Notes: generated from the sequence alone by a model not told the origin. A stretch of 64,000 nt of DNA from Chitinophaga eiseniae (GCF_012641265.1 NZ_JABAHZ010000009.1:1-64000), one strand, 5' to 3'. Positions 17,031-25,888 are shown, counted from the stretch's first letter. A program made the numbers and translations.

Positions 17031-17592
17031 CGGCAACGTTATCCGTATCATCAACCCAACCGGCACAGAACTGCTGGTACATAAAACACAGGTGCGGACA
17101 ATTGACACGGTGCAAGATACCATACGCATTGACATGGGAGAAGGGGCGCTGCATCATGTGTACATCAAATATACGGATGTTACAGAGCCGCAGCTGCCGG
17201 ATATATCATCGCTGCTGGCTGCCGTAAAAAATATGCTGTTCCAGAAGATTACCATCAGTGGTGGCGGCGTTGGCGGCGATGCAACTGCCGCAAACCAGCA
17301 GGTACAAAACGACCTGCTCACCAATATAGAGACGACGATGGTCGAGATAAAATCTATCCTGTACGGCAACAAGATATTGGATGCACCATTACGCATCGAT
17401 GAAAGCGTTCCCAATGTTATTTACTATGGTTATGCTATCGCCGGGACCACCAGTGACAAACCGGAATGGGCGATCAAGCGTGTCACCCGAACCGGTGATT
17501 TGTATGTCTACGAATGGGCGGGAGGTAACCAGGCATCAGTCAATATATGGGACAGGCGATATGACCTTAGCTATCAAAAGTTAGCAGGTTAA
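16999..17592 (+). CDS. Receptor-binding or minor structural protein
   Basis: The protein has 197 residues. The first 60 residues are beta-rich, a central glycine-rich hinge (SGGGVGGDA) follows, then a short coiled coil (NDLLTNIETTMVEIKSIL). The last 65 residues (VIYYGYAIAGTT, WAIKRVTRTG, YEWAGG, NIWDRR) have the pattern of a phage fibre or spike tip domain that occurs at the C-terminus of virion proteins. It is the last gene before the DNA-processing genes. Confidence 0.55.
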   Translation: MGITGIRVLDDGNVIRIINPTGTELLVHKTQVRTIDTVQDTIRIDMGEGALHHVYIKYTDVTEPQLPDISSLLAAVKNMLFQKITISGGGVGGDATAANQQVQNDLLTNIETTMVEIKSILYGNKILDAPLRIDESVPNVIYYGYAIAGTTSDKPEWAIKRVTRTGDLYVYEWAGGNQASVNIWDRRYDLSYQKLAG

Positions 17593-17597
17593 TTCCT

Positions 17598-17937
17598 ATG
17601 GTATTGTTGGATTTGTTCAGTGGTGCAGGAGGCTTTGCGTTAGGTATGATGCAGGCCGGTTTTAAATTCAGCGCTCATTATTTTTCGGAGATAGATCCGC
17701 ACGCCGTTGCCTGTTACCGGCCGACTGACACCACTGGAATGCGAACGCCTGCAAGGGTTCCCGGACGATTGGACACTACATGGGTTATATGAAGGTGATG
17801 TGAAAGATATATCCGATACGCAGCGGTACAAGATGATGGGCAATGCGGTAAGTGTGCCGGTGGTGAAGGTGATCGGTATAGGGCTACGCCGCGTGTTGCG
17901 GTCTGCACTGGATGGCATAGAACGAAATGGAGATAAT
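17598..17937 (+). pseudogene. Cytosine-5 DNA methyltransferase with its centre deleted
   Basis: The 5' part from ATG 17598 encodes motif I of a Dcm-type enzyme (DLFSGAGGF, then EIDPHA and ACYR). Near 17718 the frame is lost. In the next frame the sequence continues with motifs IX-X (RLTPLECERLQGFPDDW, RYKMMGNAVSVPV). Motifs II to VIII, including the catalytic PC motif and the target recognition domain, are missing, equal to roughly 200 residues. The remaining pieces cannot methylate DNA. The 3' remnant reads in frame into the following helicase gene, so a joined product is possible. Confidence 0.8.
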
Positions 17938-20900
17938 ATGGGTCTTGATATGAACAAGGAGCTGTTTGTACGGCGGATGCAGGAAAACCTGCTGAATGCA
18001 GACGGTAAAGAACACACACGCACAAGTCTTGAAAAACTGGCTGCAACACAGTACCGTATCACGGACAAAACTGATGTCAAGGAATTAACGGAGCTGGCTA
18101 TTGTACAGGCAGCACGTTATTATGCACATGGCAGCGGAACAGACAAGGAACGGTTTGACCGCATCGTGGATTTGTATAACAGGCAGGTGAGCCTATCGCA
18201 TCGTACCAGCCAGTCTATCCTGTTGCAACAGTATTCGACACCCGCACCGATTGGTTACCTGATGGGGATATTCTGCGGTGTAGATATTGCGCGTTACAAT
18301 GAATTGTTCTTTGAACCCTGCGCCGGTAACGGGCTACTGACAATAGCCGGAAAGCCGCAACATTTTATCGTCAACGAAATTGACCCCGTGCGCAATGCCA
18401 ATCTGCGCGCACAGGCATTTTACCAGACTATAAGTGAAGATGCCACGCGGCCATTTGCAAAATGGCATAAGCGCTTTGACGCTGTGCTGACCAATCCTCC
18501 TTTCGGAACACTGGATAAGCCGGTTTATTTTGAGGATTACCGCATTTCCAGCCTCGAACACCTGATGGCTTTGTATGCGCTGGATACGATGGCCGACGAT
18601 GGTAAAGCCGCTGTCATTATTGGAGGGCATACAGAATGGGACAAACTCGGGCGCATACAGGCCGGAAAGAACCGCATCTTCTTCAATTTCCTGTATTCCC
18701 GCTATTATGTTAAAGATGTGATCAACATTGATGGCCACAGGCTGTATAGCAGACAGGGAACAGCTTTTAATGTCCGATTGATTCTCATTGACGGGAGAAA
18801 GCCTCGGCCACAGGGAGTTGCGCCACTGATGCAGCCAATATGGGATGTGACGGTACGCAGCTTCGATGAATTATATGAACGGGTAATGACAGCAATGGGG
18901 CAGGCCACACATAACATACCGGAGCATCCTGTAATGGTTGCTGCTGAACGAACAGATGAAGACATGAAACTGGATAAAAAGGCCGCCGCCGTACTAGAGC
19001 GGCTCAAAATGCTGGCCGCGCCGCTCGGCGCACCTTACCTGCCCGCCTCACAGGCTTGTGTTATACTAAATACACAGGTGCCGGACAGTATGGCCTATGA
19101 AACGCAGGCAGCGCTGGAGCGCATCCGCAGCGAGGTAGGTGGCGATATGGACAACTTTGTACGCCATCGGCTCGGCTATCGTACCAAAGTGGAATTATGT
19201 AAGGCGCTCAGTGCAGAGCAGATCGATGCGGTAGGCATGGCCATCTATAACATAGAAGCGCGTGGACAGGGCATGATCATCGGCGATCAGACCGGTATCG
19301 GCAAGGGGCGTGTGGCCGCTTCCGTTATTCGTTATGCGGTGGAGCAGGGATTAAAGCCGGTTTTTCTTACAGAAAAGGCCAATTTGTTTTCGGACATATA
19401 CCGTGACCTCGCGGCCATCGGCAGCGGGCAGCTGCGCCCCTTTATCATTAATGCCAAAGAGAGCAAAACGGACATAAAGGATGAAGACGGCAATGTCGTG
19501 TACCAGGCACCGGAAGCTGTACAGCAGAAAGAGATCATCCAAAGCCGTGAGCTGCCTGCCGCCTATGACTTCATTGTGGCCACCTACAGCCAGTTTAACA
19601 GTGAAGATAAAAAACCGGAAAAGCCCGGCTTCCTGCGTGCAATGGCTGCTGATAATATTTTTATACTGGATGAAGCACATAATAGTTCTGGGTCTTCTAA
19701 TACCGGTATGTTCATGCAGGGCATTGTAGCTGCAACGCGCGGTGTCATCTTCCTTTCCGCAACTTTTGCCAAGCGCCCGGACAATATGCCCATCTATGCG
19801 ATGAAAACAGCCATTGCGGATTGTACGATGAGTAAAGACCAATTGGTAGAAGCTATAGCCGGGGGCGGTGTGGCCTTACAGGAAGTACTGAGCGCCCAGC
19901 TGGTAAGCGAGGGGCAGATGCTGCGCCGGGAACGTTCTTTTGAGGGTGTGGAAGTGAACTATATCTCCCTTACCGATATGGCTGAAGAACACCGCGCCAT
20001 TGCAGATAATATTACGGCCATTATCCGCGATATTATTGCCTTTCAGAAAAATTATATAGACAAGCAGGTGGATGAGCTGGACAAGATAGCCGCAGCTGAA
20101 GGAAAAGAAGTGGAGCTACGCGAGGGCACTTCCAAAGCCGGGGTGGATAACCTGCCTTATTTCAGCAAGGTATTCCAGATAATCAACCAGCTGCTTTTTT
20201 CCCTGAAAGCAGATGCCGTTGCCGATCGCACGATCATGCGCCTGCAGGAAGGCAAAAAGCCGGTTATCGCTTTTGCTTCTACGATGGGCAGCTTTATTGA
20301 GACGCTGGAAACAGGTACCGGTCTGCCGGTATCGGATGGCGACACGATCAATGCCGACTTTTCTGAAGTGCTGTGGCGTGGGCTGGAGGGCGTTTTACGC
20401 TATACAGAAAAGGATGTTAACGGCGCTTCCATTCACAAAAAGTTCTCCCTTGATGAATTGGGTGACGGCGCTGTTGCGGAGTATGAGCGTATCAGCAGTT
20501 GTATCAAAGAGGTGTCCACCGGGCTTACCATATCACCTATTGATGTCATTGTCCAAAAGCTGAAAGCTGCCGGTTACAGTGTAGCAGAAGTGACAGGACG
20601 TAAGTACCAGTTGCAACTGAACCGGCAAACCGGTATGGGGCTGGTACTGGCTCGCAAACGCATTAATACCAATGATGCCTTTCGCCGGTTCAACAATAAC
20701 GAAGTGGACGTACTGATGATCAACCAGAGTGGCAGTACCGGCGCGTCTGCCCACGCCATACCAACTGCGAAAGTACCGGCCAGCGAGGTACGCCAGCGTG
20801 TAATGATCGTATTACAGGCAGAACTGGACATTTCTACGGAAGTGCAGAAGCGCGGGCGCATCAACCGTACCGGACAAATTCTCAAACCTATCTACGACTA

Positions 20901-22728
20901 TATTACCAGCGCGATACCGGCAGAGCAGCGCCTGATGATGATGTTACAGAAGAAACTAAAAAGTCTTGATGCCAATACCACCAGTAACCAAAAGCAAAGC
21001 ACCAAAATCCTGGACGTACCCGATTTTCTTAATAAATACGGTGATAAGATCGTTAAGGAATATCTTATCGAAAACCCGGAGGTGAATACATTACTGGATG
21101 ACCCTTTATACCTCAAACGTTCGCAGGAAGACAGTGAAGGTAGTGACCCTTCTTATAGCGAAGATGCGGCGCTACGCGTAAGCGGGCGTGTGGCCGTACT
21201 TTCTGTAAAGATGCAGGCCGATTTTTATATGGAGGTTAGCCAGCGGTATAATGATTACGTGGAATATCTCAGGCAGGTGGATGAGTACGACCTGGAAGTG
21301 GAAGCGTTGGAGCTGGCAGCAGAAACTACCAGCGCCCGTGTTATTAAGATGGGTAATGGCGCAGGCAGCGTATTCGGCACAGACAGCATTTTGGAAACAG
21401 TGATGGCCAATGTGCTGCGTAAGCCCTTTACCCGCGAGCAGCTGAATAATATGCTCTTCGATGCGACCAAAGACGGCACACCGGAAGAGCAGCAGCAATC
21501 ACTGATCACAACCTACAGCGAAGACTGGCAGCAGCGGCTGGATACGGAGCTAAGTGAAGTGAACGGGTACTATGATGAATTGATAAAGGAAGTACCCAAC
21601 GAGAAAGCCATAAAGAAGCTGCCGGCCGGTACAGATCGGTCACGGGAGACAATTGCAGCGCGAGAGAAAGAGCTGGAGGAAGCCCGTGAGCAGAAATTAC
21701 AGCGCGTGGAGGTGGTTGCAGAAAGCAAAAAAAGCTACATGCTGCGCCTGATGCGCTTCTTCTATGTTTCCCGTGTGCTGGACTATCCGGTGGAAAGCTA
21801 TATTGGCGGTAAGGAAACCATACCCGCTATCTTTTTAGGTTTTGCCATTGATCAAAAAAAGAAAAACCCTTACATCCCTTCACAGGTGAAACTGCGCTAT
21901 GCCATCGCAGGTAGCATGAAATATATTGTGCTGCCTGCGTCCATGTCGGCGGAGCTGCTGGAAATCATTGGGGCCAGCGTTGACACGAAACAGGCCGCCG
22001 ATAAAGAAATACTGCTTACCGGCTGGGCAGATTTTGTAAAGAAAAGCAGTGTAGACCGCAGCAGGCGTTACCTGATCACCGGCAACTTGTTACAGGCGTT
22101 TGCAGACCACAAGGGCAAGCTGGTGAGCTATACAACCGTAGACGGGCAAACGAAAAAAGGTATCCTGTTGCCGGAAAACTGGAATCCAGGCGAACAGGTG
22201 GCCGATAAGGTGACTGTACCCATTATCAAAGCATTGCCGCTCATCCGCTCTATTGTAAGCGGGGGACAGATGAACACGGATAATGGCCTATCTTTTTTTA
22301 AGAAGGGCGATCAGTTCCGCGTCATTGTATCCGGTTCCCGGCAGCGTGGGGGCGATATTTTTCTCGATAAGGATCTCCTCGCCTTAGTGAACGGGAACAA
22401 TTTTGAAAAAGTGTCCAGCAACATGAGCGCATGGCTGCCTGAAGCGGGTATTAATGATTTTGTGCGTATACTCGGTGAAAGACATGGTATTTCAGTAACC
22501 TTGAACAATGCGCAGTTCAGCCAGCTGGAACAGGGGAATATCTATACGGCTACACGAAGACATGTTATCCCGCCACTACCTGTAGATGAACAGGCAGAAC
22601 AACAAGCCCGTGAACAGCAGCATGCGGCACAGGTTGAGCAACAGGACGATGAACTGGATATGCTGGAACTGGAATCGAAAGCAATTATCATTAAACTCAA
22701 GCTACTGGCGCTGCGAAACGCTGCCTAA
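17938..22728 (+). CDS. N6-adenine methyltransferase / Strawberry-notch-type helicase
   Basis: The protein has about 1,596 residues from the ATG at 17938, preceded by GGAG; the frame is open back to 17707 through the methyltransferase remnant. An N-terminal methyltransferase fold shows FFEPCAGNG near residue 125 and the catalytic NPPF at 186-189. A Strawberry-notch-like superfamily 2 helicase follows, with Walker A GDQTGIGKGR at 449, DEAH at 578-581 and the C-terminal helicase motif KRGRINRTGQ near 972. A long helical region and a beta-rich C-terminus complete it. Such methylase-helicase proteins occur on phages and conjugative plasmids, where the exact role is unclear. It probably serves replication or protects the element's DNA. 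Confidence 0.85.
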   Translation: MGLDMNKELFVRRMQENLLNADGKEHTRTSLEKLAATQYRITDKTDVKELTELAIVQAARYYAHGSGTDKERFDRIVDLYNRQVSLSHRTSQSILLQQYSTPAPIGYLMGIFCGVDIARYNELFFEPCAGNGLLTIAGKPQHFIVNEIDPVRNANLRAQAFYQTISEDATRPFAKWHKRFDAVLTNPPFGTLDKPVYFEDYRISSLEHLMALYALDTMADDGKAAVIIGGHTEWDKLGRIQAGKNRIFFNFLYSRYYVKDVINIDGHRLYSRQGTAFNVRLILIDGRKPRPQGVAPLMQPIWDVTVRSFDELYERVMTAMGQATHNIPEHPVMVAAERTDEDMKLDKKAAAVLERLKMLAAPLGAPYLPASQACVILNTQVPDSMAYETQAALERIRSEVGGDMDNFVRHRLGYRTKVELCKALSAEQIDAVGMAIYNIEARGQGMIIGDQTGIGKGRVAASVIRYAVEQGLKPVFLTEKANLFSDIYRDLAAIGSGQLRPFIINAKESKTDIKDEDGNVVYQAPEAVQQKEIIQSRELPAAYDFIVATYSQFNSEDKKPEKPGFLRAMAADNIFILDEAHNSSGSSNTGMFMQGIVAATRGVIFLSATFAKRPDNMPIYAMKTAIADCTMSKDQLVEAIAGGGVALQEVLSAQLVSEGQMLRRERSFEGVEVNYISLTDMAEEHRAIADNITAIIRDIIAFQKNYIDKQVDELDKIAAAEGKEVELREGTSKAGVDNLPYFSKVFQIINQLLFSLKADAVADRTIMRLQEGKKPVIAFASTMGSFIETLETGTGLPVSDGDTINADFSEVLWRGLEGVLRYTEKDVNGASIHKKFSLDELGDGAVAEYERISSCIKEVSTGLTISPIDVIVQKLKAAGYSVAEVTGRKYQLQLNRQTGMGLVLARKRINTNDAFRRFNNNEVDVLMINQSGSTGASAHAIPTAKVPASEVRQRVMIVLQAELDISTEVQKRGRINRTGQILKPIYDYITSAIPAEQRLMMMLQKKLKSLDANTTSNQKQSTKILDVPDFLNKYGDKIVKEYLIENPEVNTLLDDPLYLKRSQEDSEGSDPSYSEDAALRVSGRVAVLSVKMQADFYMEVSQRYNDYVEYLRQVDEYDLEVEALELAAETTSARVIKMGNGAGSVFGTDSILETVMANVLRKPFTREQLNNMLFDATKDGTPEEQQQSLITTYSEDWQQRLDTELSEVNGYYDELIKEVPNEKAIKKLPAGTDRSRETIAAREKELEEAREQKLQRVEVVAESKKSYMLRLMRFFYVSRVLDYPVESYIGGKETIPAIFLGFAIDQKKKNPYIPSQVKLRYAIAGSMKYIVLPASMSAELLEIIGASVDTKQAADKEILLTGWADFVKKSSVDRSRRYLITGNLLQAFADHKGKLVSYTTVDGQTKKGILLPENWNPGEQVADKVTVPIIKALPLIRSIVSGGQMNTDNGLSFFKKGDQFRVIVSGSRQRGGDIFLDKDLLALVNGNNFEKVSSNMSAWLPEAGINDFVRILGERHGISVTLNNAQFSQLEQGNIYTATRRHVIPPLPVDEQAEQQAREQQHAAQVEQQDDELDMLELESKAIIIKLKLLALRNAA

Positions 22729-22746
22729 CTATTAATTCAGAAGTGT

Positions 22747-24207
22747 ATGCTTACAACAGACAATTATTTTGCCAGTATAAAGAACATAGACATCAGCAGC
22801 CTGCCGGATGCCTTGCAGGAAAGCCATAACCTGATTGCGCAGGCTACAAAGAACGGTAGCAGTTGGAAAAGCTATCACAGTAGCGCCACTTTCCGGGAAA
22901 TGGTGGATTTACATTTTCAGCAGCTGGAACATTATATTCAGGGAAAGAAAAAAAACGCTGCGGCAAAAACTGCACAAAGGGAAAGAAAACCGGCTACCAT
23001 CATAGAGAAAATCAGCACAACAAACCGTCATACAGAACCGGGGGATGAACCGCAGCAGGTATCGCGCATCCAGGAAGAACTGCGATTAATGCGCCGTTTT
23101 GTCAACCTGCATGGAAAAGTAAAAACCAAAGAACAGCTGCTAACCTTTATCAATACTTTGCAAAAGGCGATCGTTGAGAAGCGCATCCGCAAAACATCGC
23201 AGTGGGCGGAGCAGATTGTCTACATGCAAGATAGGCTGCTGGAAACCTACAACGACATGAAGGGCAGTAAGACCATTCACCTAAAGCCGGAAACGCTCGA
23301 TACATTCAAAAAGCTCATAGGTATTGAAGTGATGCTACCTTCTGTTAGTTTCATCAAGCGCTATATCGAGATGCATCAAAAAGGTGGTATGAAAGAACGG
23401 GCGAAGGTACTGTTATCATCCATAGATAAGGCTATCAACGGGGGTAAGGTTCCCGGTAATGATCCTTATGCACTGGAGCTGCAATCCGTAAAAACCAACC
23501 TGCAAAACTTTATTGCTGATAAAAAACTAAAGGTGCTGGATATAGAACCTGCTGCGCTACGTGGGCTGCAGGGCGTATTCTCCGGTTTGGGGTGCGCCTG
23601 CCAGTCGCTGAACGGTACAGGCGATATGCCCACCGTGATGAACAGCCTGGATTTTGTAAAGCTGGAGTTCCCGACCATAGGCTTTACCGGCAAGTGGCTT
23701 GACTTTATCGGAAATCCATCTCCCGGTTTTACGGTAATGGTATTCGGGCTGCCCAAGTTCGGTAAGTCTACACTGTGCATTGATTTTGCGGGATACCTCG
23801 CAGAGCAGCATGGCCGTGTGCTGTATGTGGCCAAAGAAGAACGCCTGCACCGTACTTTACAGGACAAGATAAAATCCATGCGGGTAAGTCATCCACGGCT
23901 GGACGTTTCATCTATATTGCCGGAGAACCTTGCACCTTATGATTATATCTTCCTTGATAGCGTGAACCTGCTCGGCCTCTCTGTAGAGCAGCTGCGGCAG
24001 TTAAAGGCGCGGTATCCCGGCAAAAGTTTTGTCTTTGTATTCCAGTCTACGAAAACCGGTAAGTTCAGAGGAGAGAACAGCTTTCAGCACGATGTGGATT
24101 CGGTGGTGGAAGTACCGGAGTGGGGCAAGGCGCGGCAGTATGGCCGGTACAATCAGGGTGGAGAGATGGATATTTTTGAGGCGGATGAGTATCGGCAGGC
24201 AGCCTAA
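22747..24207 (+). CDS. RadA/RecA-like ATPase
   Basis: The protein has 486 residues. The first 300 are helical without a recognised domain. Residues 334-342 are a Walker A motif (GLPKFGKST), 399-405 a Walker B strand (DYIFLDS), and a segment near 430-450 (SFVFVFQSTKTGKFRG, then FQHDVDSVVEV) resembles the sensor region of RadA/Sms and DnaB-type ATPases. It could be a replicative helicase, a recombination factor or a packaging-linked motor. It starts 18 bp after the helicase gene and ends the operon at a terminator. Confidence 0.7.
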   Translation: MLTTDNYFASIKNIDISSLPDALQESHNLIAQATKNGSSWKSYHSSATFREMVDLHFQQLEHYIQGKKKNAAAKTAQRERKPATIIEKISTTNRHTEPGDEPQQVSRIQEELRLMRRFVNLHGKVKTKEQLLTFINTLQKAIVEKRIRKTSQWAEQIVYMQDRLLETYNDMKGSKTIHLKPETLDTFKKLIGIEVMLPSVSFIKRYIEMHQKGGMKERAKVLLSSIDKAINGGKVPGNDPYALELQSVKTNLQNFIADKKLKVLDIEPAALRGLQGVFSGLGCACQSLNGTGDMPTVMNSLDFVKLEFPTIGFTGKWLDFIGNPSPGFTVMVFGLPKFGKSTLCIDFAGYLAEQHGRVLYVAKEERLHRTLQDKIKSMRVSHPRLDVSSILPENLAPYDYIFLDSVNLLGLSVEQLRQLKARYPGKSFVFVFQSTKTGKFRGENSFQHDVDSVVEVPEWGKARQYGRYNQGGEMDIFEADEYRQAA

Positions 24208-24236
24208 CAGGTTTTTCAGGAATATGGTTCTACTCC

Positions 24237-24264
24237 AAAGCAAGCATTCTTTGCCTGCTTTTTT
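24237..24264 (+). terminator. Rho-independent terminator ending the phage-like operon
   Basis: An 8-bp stem with one mismatch (AGCAAGCA pairing TGCCTGCT) is followed by six T residues. It lies 30 bp after the RadA-like gene and before the convergent XRE gene. Confidence 0.65.
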
Positions 24265-24278
24265 ATGCTTTTTTCAGA

Positions 24279-24518
24279 TCATTTACTTTCAGACAGGCTA
24301 AACGGAATCACATCATTAGGAGCAACTTTGAGCGCCCATATCAACTTCATAGCAGTGGACAGGCGTATATCGCTGGCCCCCCGCTCTACTTTTGATACCT
24401 GTTTGGGTTCGATACCCGCTACCGCAGCCAGTTCATCCTGGCTCCAGCCAAGTGCTTTGCGATAGTGCTGTACTTTTCTTCCGAACTCTACTATTTCTAC
24501 TTTCTTATCTGTGGCCAT
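24279..24518 (-). CDS. XRE-family repressor
   Basis: The protein has 79 residues from the ATG at 24518, chosen because a further upstream ATG at 24563 would place the start inside the operator. Residues 12-65 form a helix-turn-helix domain (ALGWSQDELAAVAGIEPKQ, SKVERG). It is the only minus-strand gene of the block and converges on the last operon gene. A regulator of this type at the edge of a phage-like block suggests a lysogeny-type switch, perhaps self-regulated through the inverted repeat at 24551-24574. Confidence 0.85.
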   Translation of the reverse strand: MATDKKVEIVEFGRKVQHYRKALGWSQDELAAVAGIEPKQVSKVERGASDIRLSTAMKLIWALKVAPNDVIPFSLSESK

Positions 24519-24550
24519 ATCCCACAAATACACATTAAAAATTTGGCATG

Positions 24551-24574
24551 TTTCGGGTATCATTGTACCCGAAA
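24551..24574. promoter_or_regulatory. Probable operator for the XRE repressor
   Basis: A perfect 9-bp inverted repeat, TTTCGGGTA - 6 nt - TACCCGAAA, lies 32 bp upstream of the repressor start. Symmetry and position fit a dimeric XRE binding site. It is also about 70 bp upstream of the 6S promoter, so the repressor might influence that transcript. Confidence 0.6.
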
Positions 24575-24643
24575 TTCATTTTTTATCCTATATTTGATTT
24601 CAAAATGAGTTATATATACTCTTTTTGATTGCAGGCGTTTAAG

Positions 24644-24651
24644 TACATTTG
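24644..24651 (+). promoter_or_regulatory. Bacteroidota-type -7 promoter element of the 6S RNA
   Basis: TACATTTG matches the TAnnTTTG consensus of the Bacteroidota primary sigma factor exactly, with a TTTTTG upstream at 24622-24627 as a possible -33 element. Transcription would start near 24658. Confidence 0.65.
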
Positions 24652-24657
24652 CGATCA

Positions 24658-24835
24658 CCAAGAGTATAAATAGGCTTCTCAAATATTAGTGTTCGCAGGG
24701 AAAAGTAGGACGTTCATTTTGCGATCGCACTAAGACAAGAGATGCCCATGCAATACTGCGTGGGCTTCTTGTCCGTTCGATCGCATGCCCTTCCTACGGG
24801 TTCCCTGTCGACGGCAAGGAGTACCACGCATTTTT
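24658..24835 (+). ncRNA. ssrS: 6S RNA (6S-Flavo type)
   Basis: The sequence folds into a long interrupted rod as 6S RNA does. Pairings seen are CAGGGAA (24696-24702) with TTCCCTG (24801-24807), GTAGGA with TCCTAC, TGCGATCG with CGATCGCA, ACAAGA with TCTTGT, and a tip hairpin GCCCATGC/GCGTGGGC. The 5' GTTCGC and 3' CGACGGCA segments match conserved positions of bacterial 6S RNA. 6S RNA mimics an open promoter and binds RNA polymerase in stationary phase. Both ends are estimated. Confidence 0.72.
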
Positions 24836-24908
24836 TATGCCCCTGAATCCCTCCTTGCTTCTTTCTGCTATTTTTTTGTTGTTTTCTGTCTCTTAAACCC
24901 TCCCATAT

Positions 24909-25151
24909 ATGAAAGATAGATTATTATGGAAAGAAGTAAATACAGGTGAATTGCAGTCTGCTGACCTGTTCTCGCTGCTTAGGGCATCTGAAGATGTAAT
25001 GACCGCAGAAACGGGCTTTATTGAGCGACTGGAAAAATTCAATCTTCCTGTTATATCCGCGACAGCTGCACTGCAATCCACTTGTATTATTTACCGAAAT
25101 CTGGTAGTGTTGCTACTCGTTAAACTTAGAAAAACAGGAAAACAACCTTAA
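24909..25151 (+). CDS. Small hypothetical protein
   Basis: The protein has 80 residues starting shortly after the 6S RNA. It has a polar N-terminal half (ELQSADLFSLLRASEDV) and a hydrophobic stretch near 61-72 (YRNLVVLLLVKL). No family is recognised. It is followed on the same strand by two more small genes. Confidence 0.45.
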   Translation: MKDRLLWKEVNTGELQSADLFSLLRASEDVMTAETGFIERLEKFNLPVISATAALQSTCIIYRNLVVLLLVKLRKTGKQP

Positions 25152-25240
25152 TCCGTGCCGGTTCTATTGGTATTGGCGGTGAGCCGTAATAGCAATACCC
25201 CACATCCCTGAATCATTGTATTAAATCCAAATCTCATTTT

Positions 25241-25510
25241 ATGTCAGAAAAAAAGCAATTCAGCGTAACAGCTGAAGTAGCAACCGCATTGTCGGAACTT
25301 ATTGTAAAATCAAACATTCGCAGATTAAGCAAAGGATTGAGAAATCTGGTGATAGAACAATATATGTTGATGGGGAATGACCGCCCATATTGGTTTCTTG
25401 TGCTGCTGGAAGACCTCATGCCACTCTTTATTTTTTTTGACGAAACAGAGGCCGAGTTAATCCAGTACTACGAATACCTGTACCCCGACGAGGAATATCC
25501 ATTCGAGTAG
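25241..25510 (+). CDS. Small hypothetical acidic protein
   Basis: The protein has 89 residues. A helical N-terminus (VATALSELIVKS) is followed by a hydrophobic segment (YWFLVLLEDLMPLFIFF) and an acidic, Tyr-rich C-terminus (QYYEYLYPDEEYPFE). No family is recognised. Proteins of this kind are often found in conjugative or integrative elements of Bacteroidota. Confidence 0.5.
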   Translation: MSEKKQFSVTAEVATALSELIVKSNIRRLSKGLRNLVIEQYMLMGNDRPYWFLVLLEDLMPLFIFFDETEAELIQYYEYLYPDEEYPFE

Positions 25511-25561
25511 TCCCGAAACAGGTTGAAAAGCTGCGTTTCTTCCTTCCATAAATCAGACAAT

Positions 25562-25888
25562 ATGAAGTACCCGGAATATGAGCTTAAAATCAGACTGGAT
25601 AAGATTTTTCCATCCCTGCCTGATACAAAAATACCTTCAGAGGACATAATGCACAGGATAGCAAGCCTGCCTATTTACATTCGGACACAGACGTGTATGG
25701 AAATGGGGTGGGATGATGCAAAATATTACCGCAAAGTAAGCGGGAACGTGATCATGACATTGGAAGAAGAAAAACGTTTTATGGAAATAGCCTCTAAAGC
25801 AATGAAGAAATATTCTGACTATGTATTCAACAGGTACATTCTTCCTAAAAGAAGGGTCAGAAAAAAAGCCTATAAAAAATTCGATTAG
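25562..25888 (+). CDS. Hypothetical basic protein
   Basis: The protein has 108 residues from the ATG at 25562; an in-frame start at 25523 would add 13 unlikely residues. It is mostly helical and ends in a strongly basic tail (ILPKRRVRKKAYKKFD), which may bind nucleic acid. No family is recognised. Confidence 0.5.
   Translation: MKYPEYELKIRLDKIFPSLPDTKIPSEDIMHRIASLPIYIRTQTCMEMGWDDAKYYRKVSGNVIMTLEEEKRFMEIASKAMKKYSDYVFNRYILPKRRVRKKAYKKFD

Noticed and set aside
17707-22728. A natural fusion of a cytosine methyltransferase C-terminus to the helicase
   Set aside because: The fused part consists only of motifs IX-X of a disrupted gene, and a start with a ribosome binding site at 17938 fits the helicase alone. 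A read-through product cannot be excluded.
5185-24207. A tailed prophage, contractile injection system or type VI cluster
   Set aside because: No sheath, tube, baseplate, tape measure, portal or terminase gene is recognisable, while many small membrane proteins are present.
4761-24641. The shared 11-mer GCAGGCGTTTA at 4761-4771 and 24631-24641 as an attachment site pair
   Set aside because: An 11-base match between two intergenic regions of this size is not significant, and the right copy is part of the 6S promoter region.
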